DNA of 6,174 nucleotides, from assembly GCA_015661935.1 (NCBI GenBank), contig DQVD01000048.1:1-6174 (forward strand), given 5' to 3'. The position numbers and the translations under genes were made by a program. Shown here one piece after another: positions 1-4,546 of the stretch (positions within the stretch are counted from its first letter, which is position 1; each line of letters starts with the position of its first letter). This DNA is from Desulfocapsa sulfexigens. GTDB taxonomy: Bacteria; Desulfobacterota; Desulfobulbia; Desulfobulbales; Desulfocapsaceae. The notes below the pieces were generated by a model that saw only the letters and a program-made list of their open reading frames with translations, was not told the DNA's origin and ran no database searches.

Positions 1-34
1 TCCTTTATTAACCAGCAACAAATGGAGCAAAAAA

Positions 35-481
35 ATGGCAAAAGTATTGATCGTTTACGGTTCAACCACAGGAAACACCGAGATAGTAGCTGAGCAGGTC
101 ACTAATATTTTGAAAGATAAAGGCAATGAAGTGACAATGAAAAATGTTGTCGACGCAACTGTTGCAGAGCTGGGCAATGAATACGATCTTACAGTACTCG
201 GTGCCTCCACTTGGGGAGATGATGATATTGAGTTCCAGGAAGATTTTGCTCCATTCTATGAAGATCTGGACAAGGCAGAATTAAAAGATAAGAAAGTAGC
301 TCTTTTTGGTTGCGGTGATTCCAGTTATGAATATTTCTGTGGTGCAGTTGACCTGTTGGAAGAAAAGATGGATACTTTAGGAGGGGAAATAGTTGGAGTA
401 CCACTTCGTATTGATGGCGACCCTGAGGATTCATCCAGCGATATTGATGATTGGGCAGCAGAAATTGGTGCTGGTATTTAA
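35..481 (+). CDS. fld: Flavodoxin, short-chain, Desulfovibrio-like
   Basis: This gene encodes a 148-residue soluble FMN protein that carries low-potential electrons between redox enzymes in the cytoplasm, in place of ferredoxin. The phosphate-binding loop STTGNT is at residues 10-15. The 60s loop STWGDD has Trp60 and the 90s loop GCGDSSYEYF has Tyr98; these are the residues, at the same positions, that stack on the flavin in Desulfovibrio vulgaris flavodoxin. The length equals that of the short-chain class, which lacks the extra loop of long-chain flavodoxins. The protein is strongly acidic, as expected for this family. The ATG start is supported by a GGAG at 24-27, seven bases upstream, and by the canonical N-terminus beginning MAKVLIVYGS. 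It appears to be a single-gene unit, closed by a terminator at 514-556. Its promoter lies outside or at the left edge of the window. The specific redox partner cannot be told from this sequence. Confidence 0.97.
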   Translation: MAKVLIVYGSTTGNTEIVAEQVTNILKDKGNEVTMKNVVDATVAELGNEYDLTVLGASTWGDDDIEFQEDFAPFYEDLDKAELKDKKVALFGCGDSSYEYFCGAVDLLEEKMDTLGGEIVGVPLRIDGDPEDSSSDIDDWAAEIGAGI

Positions 482-513
482 GGACGGTTAAAATTATTTT
501 TTTTGAAAGGTTG

Positions 514-556
514 AAAAGGATAGCCTGGTTTTATGCCTGATTGTCCTTTTTTTTTT
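514..556 (+). terminator. Rho-independent terminator of the flavodoxin gene
   Basis: The bases 514-523 (AAAAGGATAG) pair with 541-550 (TTGTCCTTTT), including two G-T pairs, around a 17-base loop. The 3' arm runs into an uninterrupted T tract to 556. The hairpin begins 33 bases after the flavodoxin stop codon, which suits a monocistronic transcript. The core of the stem is A/T-rich (A4GGA with TCCT4), so efficiency may be moderate. Confidence 0.75.
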
Positions 557-658
557 GATCACAACTTCGGGAATACATTCCAGTTTTGGCCTAATATTTA
601 CGGAGTAAATTGTATATTAATGGAATCAGTCACACTGTATTGATTGAACCTTAAATAG

Positions 659-701
659 TAACATTGAAAATTCGGATTGAACATCCGAGTTTTCAATGTT
701 A
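659..701. repeat. 19-bp inverted repeat (hairpin) upstream of the ATPase pseudogene
   Basis: Bases 659-677 pair with 683-701 around the five-base loop TGAAC. All 19 pairs form, one of them a T-G wobble (671 with 689). The stem has an outer half ACATTGAAAA and an inner half TCGGAT. No T tract follows on the + strand (the next bases are GCGTTTTGAC), so it is not a textbook intrinsic terminator in that direction. It ends ten bases before the ATG of the decayed ATPase gene at 712. It could be an operator-like palindrome, a stable RNA hairpin in the leader, or a short repetitive element. The rest of this 230-base gap (482-711) holds only the flavodoxin terminator and a small ATTTAC/GTAAAT inverted repeat at 596-610. 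Confidence 0.8.
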
Positions 702-711
702 GCGTTTTGAC

Positions 712-1317
712 ATGATATTACGAAACGAATACTTGGAAAAACTGGATGTAGCTATTAACCGGGCACCGGTAGTTTCATTGCTCGGCTCTATCAAAGGATT
801 GGTTATTCTGGATGAAATATAGATCAAACCTGATCTTTTCAGCGTACTCAGAGTTTTGGTGGACAGGCCGGACAATCAGGCAAAGTTTTTAATCCTATGA
901 AGTGCTTCTCCGCATATCATTAAAAATGCTTCTGAAACTCATTCTGGAAGAACAGAATTTATTGAGTTGTCTGGCTTTAATATTGGAGAGATTGGAGAAG
1001 ATTCTCTGGAAAAACTCTGGTTGCGTGGTAGTTTCCCTCTTTCCTTTCTAGCTAAGTCCAATAGTGACATTCAGGCCTGGCGGCAGAGTTTCATCCGTAC
1101 TTTTCTCGAACGGGACATACCTCAATTGGGCATTACAATTCCCGCTGCTGCCATGAGACGTTTTTGTACAATGCTTGCCCACTATCACAGTCAGACTCTG
1201 AATGCTTCTGAACTTGGCAGATCCTTGGGCTTGTCGGATAAGACTATTAGATACTATCTTGGGTTCATCCGACTAAAGCGTACTTTGTTTCATGAAGAGC
1301 CATTATTTTCAGCTTGA
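712..1317 (+). pseudogene. Decayed AAA+ ATP-binding protein of the DUF4143 (AAA_14) family
   Basis: Read in one frame from ATG 712, the sequence follows the usual layout of AAA_14/DUF4143 ATPases but is broken in several places. After RAPVVSLLGS the protein jumps straight to IKGLVILDEI. The P-loop (normally a GPRQxGKT-type motif after LLG) and the roughly 50 residues that follow are missing in frame. The Walker B region LVILDE is present, but the next codon, normally Gln, is TAG at 820-822. A TGA at 898-900 replaces the Gly expected before SAS. The stretch 967-1260 is well kept and matches the family middle region: LSGF, LEKLWLRGSFPLSFLA, FIRTFLERDIPQLGI, RRFCTMLAHYH and ASELGRSLGLSDKTIRYYL. 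After 1260 the frame ends in unrelated residues to a TGA. In another frame, 1263-1286 reads VHPTKAYF, possibly the later V-K-x-P-K-x-Y segment after a second deletion. The C-terminal DUF4143 domain is otherwise gone. No ribosome binding site is visible before 712. The product is not functional. Confidence 0.85.
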
Positions 1318-1393
1318 AAAAGTCATGATCTCTGTGTTTAAATATCCGTAAGTTACCGCAATTGATGAAGTTGCGAAGCTTTAGAGGTTCTGA

Positions 1394-1438
1394 CTTCTAA
1401 GCCGTAGGTCGCTGGTTCGAACCCAGCTTGGCGTACCA
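1394..1438 (+). other. 3' half of tRNA-Arg(UCU): tRNA remnant or attachment-site footprint
   Basis: From 1394 the sequence is a perfect tRNA 3' half. It has the anticodon loop CTTCTAA with anticodon TCT at 1396-1398, the anticodon-stem 3' strand GCCGT, the variable loop AGGTC, the T stem GCTGG/CCAGC around TTCGAAC (1411-1427), the acceptor 3' strand TTGGCGT (1428-1434), discriminator A and encoded CCA (1436-1438). The 5' half is not there. The five bases before the loop (TCTGA) give only two of five pairs with GCCGT, and no ACGCCAA acceptor strand is found. The best candidate, ACCGCAA at 1355-1361, pairs at five of seven positions and is badly spaced. A terminator follows nine bases after the CCA, as is usual for a tRNA gene. 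It is either the displaced 3' end left when an element integrated into a tRNA gene, or a tRNA gene whose 5' half decayed. A TAGAG at 1382-1386, in register with the D-arm, leaves the second option open. Confidence 0.8.
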
Positions 1439-1446
1439 GCATTTAT

Positions 1447-1488
1447 AAAACGGGATTGAAAGCTATTTGTTTTTAATCCCGTTTTTTT
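1447..1488. terminator. Strong, probably bidirectional intrinsic terminator
   Basis: Bases 1447-1461 pair with 1471-1485 in a 15-bp stem containing one G-T pair, with a GC core CGGG/CCCG and a nine-base loop. A run of seven T (1482-1488) follows on the + strand. On the - strand the arm starts with A residues and ends in four T followed by ATAAAT. On the + strand it would end the transcript of the tRNA-Arg whose 3' half survives at 1394-1438. On the - strand it closes the two-gene operon, and the last codons and TAG stop (1463-1465) of that operon lie inside the hairpin. Confidence 0.85.
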
Positions 1489-2101
1489 GTTTCCGGGTTG
1501 CCTTAATTATCGGCGTAATCTTGAGCAGTAAGCTTTCAGGACCAAGCGCTATATCTGATACATTCATGGAGAGACTCAGGAGTTTGGTACCCGTATCCGC
1601 CACAATGGGTTTAAGTTTCTCTATCTGCAAGGGAAGTTCCCGGTTGTTGAATAGCAGGACAACGGCGGAGGCGACATCTGTTTTACTCTGATCCGTGGAT
1701 CGGAGGTTGGTGATAACTGGTCTGAGATACAGTGTTTGTCTTCTGGCATCAAAACGAATGGTGGTGTCACATTGAAAGCTCGTGGTGAGTGTACCTATTT
1801 TCATGCGGAGATTATGACCTGCAATGGAAGTTACGATGTGTAATTTATGTCCTGTGATTGTGATGTAGCTGGATATTTTGTTCTTTTTAAATTGCAGGTT
1901 TTCGATTTTGTCGATTACAATTGTTCCGACAATTGTCTCGGATTGAATCGGAAATTGTAGAGGGAGACTTCTAGCAATTGCTTCCCTGACGATACTACCC
2001 GGCAGGTTCATGGTGATGGCTTGTTTGTCGGGTGTTGCAAAAGAAAGAGTTCCCGTTAGCAGTATTAAAAAAAGAGCTGTGAAAAAAGGTTTAAGATTCA
2101 T
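1463..2101 (-). CDS. Exported hypothetical protein, second gene of a membrane operon
   Basis: I cannot assign a firm family to this 212-residue protein. It begins with a clear signal peptide: a Lys at position 4, a hydrophobic core at about 6-19, and a likely type I cleavage after SFA (residue 22). There is no lipobox Cys, so it should be a free periplasmic protein. The mature part alternates hydrophobic and polar residues in the manner of a beta-rich fold, with an amphipathic start (LPGSIVREAIARSLPLQFPI, 33-52). Its single Cys is residue 111. The general pattern recalls periplasmic DUF1439/YceB-like lipid-binding proteins, but that is only a resemblance. The C-terminal tail is basic (RKQKNGIKNK). 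The start ATG overlaps the stop of the upstream gene (ATGA), with AGGGAT at 2112-2107 as ribosome binding site, so the two genes are probably translationally coupled. The last codons and the stop lie within the terminator hairpin at 1447-1488. Confidence 0.85.
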   Translation of the reverse strand: MNLKPFFTALFLILLTGTLSFATPDKQAITMNLPGSIVREAIARSLPLQFPIQSETIVGTIVIDKIENLQFKKNKISSYITITGHKLHIVTSIAGHNLRMKIGTLTTSFQCDTTIRFDARRQTLYLRPVITNLRSTDQSKTDVASAVVLLFNNRELPLQIEKLKPIVADTGTKLLSLSMNVSDIALGPESLLLKITPIIKATRKQKNGIKNK

Positions 2102-3009
2102 TTGGTATCCCTGTCAGTGTTTGTGTTCGGGCGGTTTTTTTGATAGCAGAACGTATGTACCCAGAGGAGTAACGCGAGTATTAATCCTATGTATGATGAA
2201 TAGTCACGTGAAATTTGATGGGTATGATACTTTTCCAGTGTAATGGTTTTTTCGTCGAGAAAACGTCCCCGAACTGAGATGGTTCCTGACTCAATTGTAG
2301 GTGGATTTGCAATCCGGATATCAGTGCCAATATAACATTTAAGGGTGTTTGTTGTTGCCTGGTACTGAGTCCTGTCCAGTTCAATTACTTTGCCGGATCG
2401 TGTTGTAGTTTCGCTAAGTGTTTTGCAGTAATGAATATTTGCCTCATATGCTGAATTGAGGAGCAGGTAGGGGCTGCAAAAGTAGAAAACGAGGCAGCTT
2501 ACAGCACATACTGTTTTTGCTCTATCGGGCTTTGACAGTAACCGGGTGTTTTGGATTGCTTTTGACCAGAGGACAGCAAGTGTGATAAGTCCCATAAATG
2601 TGAAAATATAGTTTATAAAATGCTCCGGCCAGACAAATCCAAAGTATGTTGTGTGCCAGGAAAATGGAACAAAGAGATTTACCCCATTGCCCCATTTTTT
2701 TTGGCTTGCATCAAGCAGTAGATGAACAAGACTGTTTGTCGCAAGGATCAGAAAGATCTGTTTGCTTTTGTCAGCCAGCATAGCCAGGGCCAGAGAAAGG
2801 ATCAGGCAATAAACAAGACTTGCCTGGGTTACGCTGTAAAGCCTAAGGGGAAGCAAATCGATTCCAGGAAGATGCGTGAAAATACGCTGGACAATCCATG
2901 GGATGTCAGGAATAATGCAACCCACCACAATCCATTGCAGCGGCGCTTCTTTAATTCCGAGCTTTGTCAGTGGAGTTTGTATTCCGATATGGGCGAGAGT
3001 ATTGGGCAT
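2098..3009 (-). CDS. Multi-spanning membrane protein, YdjM/DUF457 metal-dependent hydrolase-like
   Basis: This is a 303-residue inner-membrane protein with about six hydrophobic segments (roughly 25-42, 62-80, 84-100, 128-149, 166-186 and 270-290) and a large polar region at about 187-268. The N-terminus matches the layout of the DUF457 (YdjM-like) hydrolase family: an early His (His7 in MPNTLAHIG), a PDIP motif (Asp35) after the first membrane segment, and SLVHLLLDASQ with His96 and Asp100, followed by WGNGVNLFVPFSWH ending at His119. These are the likely metal ligands. The HRGxTHS-type motif of classical YdjM is not seen; the corresponding stretch reads RLYSVTQASL. It is therefore a divergent member and its substrate is unknown. 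The ATG at 3009 is the only plausible start in this frame, although no clear Shine-Dalgarno precedes it. The gene leads the operon and overlaps the exported-protein gene by four bases, which suggests a joint envelope role. A helicase is transcribed divergently 54 bases away. Confidence 0.8.
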   Translation of the reverse strand: MPNTLAHIGIQTPLTKLGIKEAPLQWIVVGCIIPDIPWIVQRIFTHLPGIDLLPLRLYSVTQASLVYCLILSLALAMLADKSKQIFLILATNSLVHLLLDASQKKWGNGVNLFVPFSWHTTYFGFVWPEHFINYIFTFMGLITLAVLWSKAIQNTRLLSKPDRAKTVCAVSCLVFYFCSPYLLLNSAYEANIHYCKTLSETTTRSGKVIELDRTQYQATTNTLKCYIGTDIRIANPPTIESGTISVRGRFLDEKTITLEKYHTHQISRDYSSYIGLILALLLWVHTFCYQKNRPNTNTDRDTK

Positions 3010-3012
3010 GGA

Positions 3013-3041
3013 GTGAAAATGCCACAGACTTGTCAGATAAT
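3013..3041 (+). promoter_or_regulatory. Candidate sigma-70-type promoter for the helicase gene
   Basis: A GTGAAA at 3013-3018 (four of six matches to TTGACA) and a GATAAT at 3036-3041 (five of six matches to TATAAT) are separated by exactly 17 bases. Transcription would begin near 3048, about 16 bases before the GTG at 3064. This lies in the 54-base gap between the divergent genes, so it overlaps the region that must also hold the leftward operon's promoter. I do not see a convincing leftward promoter there. The call rests on motif and spacing only. Confidence 0.4.
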
Positions 3042-3063
3042 CAATTGAATAGTTACGAAAAGT

Positions 3064-4419
3064 GTGTCTATGTCACGTCTTACTGTTGCTGCAGATTGTC
3101 TTCTTGAATGTATTCCCTTTGATCTTGAATGTACTATAAAGGAACGCCTCACAATTGATAATCCAAAATATATATCAGCGAAAAAGTATGGACGCTGGAT
3201 TGGGAAAAAGCTCAAGCCAACATTGAAATATTATGAACCGGTGCCCGATGGATTGCGTTTTCCAAGAGGATTTGCCAATCAGGCCGTGCTGTTGTGCCGC
3301 CAATATCTGCAGGAAACCCCGGAAATTTTAGATAAACGTTTGCTGCTGCCCGAAGAGAATTTTGTTTTCAAAGGAAGTCTGCGTCCTTATCAGGAAGCGG
3401 CATTGCTAGCAGCGGAAAAACGCTCTTTTGGGGTGCTGGAAGCCGGCACCGGAAGTGGTAAAACTGTTATGGCCTTAGCGATTATTGCAGCCCGGAAACA
3501 GCCCACACTCATCGTTGTCCATACTAAAGAACTACTGTACCAATGGCAGGGGCGCATTAAAGACTTTTTGCACTATTCTGCAGGGCTTGTGGGTGATGGC
3601 CATTTTGATGTGCAGCCCATTACCGTGGCTATCGTAAATACAGCCAGAAAGCGAGTGCAGGAGCTCGCTCCAAAATTTGGGAATCTGGTGGTGGACGAAT
3701 GCCATAGGGTACCGGCGGCTCTATTCACCGATGTTGTGGGTAATCTCCCCGGTCACTATCTTCTTGGTCTTTCGGCCACTGCTTTTCGCAGTGATGAAGG
3801 GTTAACAAAGCTGATTAATTTTTATATGGGTGATCAGTTTCACAAGGTGGATCAGGAAGAGTTACACGCAACTGGTGCTATCGTAAAGCCTGAGCTTGTG
3901 CGTTGTCAAACCACTTTCCAATACCATTACCGGGGTGATTACCAGCCTTTAATAACTGCACTTATCCAGGACGAAAAACGAAATCAGCAGATCATTGATG
4001 ATGTTGCTCGCGAGAGTAGAAAGAAAAACAACGGGATTCAGTTACTGGTTTCAGATCGTGTCAACCATTGTCAGGTTTTTGAAAAGGGACTCAAGGCGCA
4101 GAATGTTGATGTCGCCCTGCTCACTGGACAAACACCTGCAGATCAGCGGACGGCCATTGTTGAGGCCGTTCAATCCGGGCAGATACAGGTTTTGATTGCC
4201 ACCTTGCAGCTTATTGGTGAAGGCTTTGATTGTCCGGGACTGAGCAATCTGTTTCTTACGACCCCCATTACCTTTGAAGGCAGGCTTTTACAGGTGTTGG
4301 GCCGGATTATGCGTCCAGCAAAAGGCAAGCAGGCAAAGGTGTATGATTATGTCGATGAAGCTGTTTCTGTGTTGAAGCGTTCCGCTGATAGCCGGAAAAA
4401 AATCCTTGATTCCTTCTGA
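3064..4419 (+). CDS. XPB/Rad25-like superfamily 2 DNA helicase (DEAD/DEAH type)
   Basis: This gene encodes a 451-residue ATP-dependent helicase or translocase, presumably acting on DNA in the cytoplasm. An N-terminal module of about 100 residues comes first, with NPKY, KKYGRW, LKYYE and GLRFPRGF at about 33-70. This arrangement occurs in XPB-like helicases of bacteria and phages (T5 D10-type). The helicase core follows: RPYQ at 107-110, Walker A GTGSGKT at 128-134, Walker B DECH at 211-214, motif III SAT at 237-239, motif V GEGFD at 385-389 and motif VI QVLGRIMRP at 410-418. All motifs needed for ATP hydrolysis are present and the length is full for the compact form. There is no nuclease, zinc-finger or methylase domain. 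The start is uncertain: GTG 3064 is the first possible codon after a TGA at 3046, but ATG 3070 is equally plausible, and neither has a clear Shine-Dalgarno. It stands alone between a divergent operon and typA. A role in repair or remodelling is likely, but the neighbours do not refine it. Confidence 0.93.
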   Translation: MSMSRLTVAADCLLECIPFDLECTIKERLTIDNPKYISAKKYGRWIGKKLKPTLKYYEPVPDGLRFPRGFANQAVLLCRQYLQETPEILDKRLLLPEENFVFKGSLRPYQEAALLAAEKRSFGVLEAGTGSGKTVMALAIIAARKQPTLIVVHTKELLYQWQGRIKDFLHYSAGLVGDGHFDVQPITVAIVNTARKRVQELAPKFGNLVVDECHRVPAALFTDVVGNLPGHYLLGLSATAFRSDEGLTKLINFYMGDQFHKVDQEELHATGAIVKPELVRCQTTFQYHYRGDYQPLITALIQDEKRNQQIIDDVARESRKKNNGIQLLVSDRVNHCQVFEKGLKAQNVDVALLTGQTPADQRTAIVEAVQSGQIQVLIATLQLIGEGFDCPGLSNLFLTTPITFEGRLLQVLGRIMRPAKGKQAKVYDYVDEAVSVLKRSADSRKKILDSF

Positions 4420-4429
4420 TTTAATTTTC

Positions 4430-4458
4430 TTGCCAAGTTGGTGAGGTTTTGTTATTCT
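4430..4458 (+). promoter_or_regulatory. Probable sigma-70 promoter of typA
   Basis: TTGCCA at 4430-4435 and TATTCT at 4453-4458 are separated by exactly 17 bases, each matching the consensus at four or five of six positions. The promoter begins 11 bases after the helicase stop. Transcription would start near 4465, giving a leader of about 80 bases before the typA ATG. That leader contains the terminator hairpin at 4497-4534. Confidence 0.55.
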
Positions 4459-4496
4459 ATTAAATTTTTTAACTCTAACATACCAACAATACTTTT

Positions 4497-4534
4497 AAAG
4501 CATCCGCATATGGCTGGGTGCTTTTTTCTTTTTT
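4497..4534 (+). terminator. Intrinsic terminator between the typA promoter and its start codon
   Basis: AAAGCATCC (4497-4505) pairs with GGGTGCTTT (4516-4524) in nine pairs including one T-G, around a ten-base loop. The 3' arm continues into TTTTTT-C-TTTTTT ending at 4534. It would end the helicase transcript. It also lies downstream of the only good promoter seen for typA, and only 12 bases separate its T tract from the typA start, so no promoter fits between. Transcription of typA must therefore pass through it, which makes it a candidate attenuator. An eight-codon open frame (ATG 4510 in the loop, TAA 4534-4536) overlaps it but has no ribosome binding site. Confidence 0.75.
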
Positions 4535-4546
4535 AAGAGGCAAAAG

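Noticed and set aside
596..610. Small inverted repeat ATTTAC/GTAAAT.
   Set aside because: Six pairs in AT-rich sequence with a three-base centre and no associated gene or motif; expected by chance.
967..1317. A stand-alone 116-residue gene starting with TTG.
   Set aside because: It is the preserved middle of the decayed ATPase. The same frame continues upstream through two stops with clear family similarity, and there is no ribosome binding site at 967.
1355..1438. A complete tRNA gene, or one with anticodon CTA reading amber codons.
   Set aside because: The 5' acceptor, D arm and anticodon-stem 5' strand do not form. With a standard seven-base loop CTTCTAA the anticodon is TCT; shifting the loop by one base to get CTA breaks the stem further.
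2010..3048. Long + strand open frames opposite the membrane operon.
   Set aside because: They lie antisense to genes with clear membrane segments, signal peptide and conserved motifs, show no recognisable protein features and lack ribosome binding sites.
3064..4419. Helicase as part of a defence or restriction system.
   Set aside because: No nuclease, methylase, or other defence-type gene lies within the window on either side, and the protein has only the core helicase and N-terminal module.
4437..4487. A dyad GTTGGT...TGTTA / TAACA...ACCAAC flanking the typA promoter, as an antiterminator.
   Set aside because: Its left arm lies within or upstream of the promoter and so would not be in the typA transcript, and it does not overlap the terminator arms. 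It could matter only in read-through RNA from the helicase gene.
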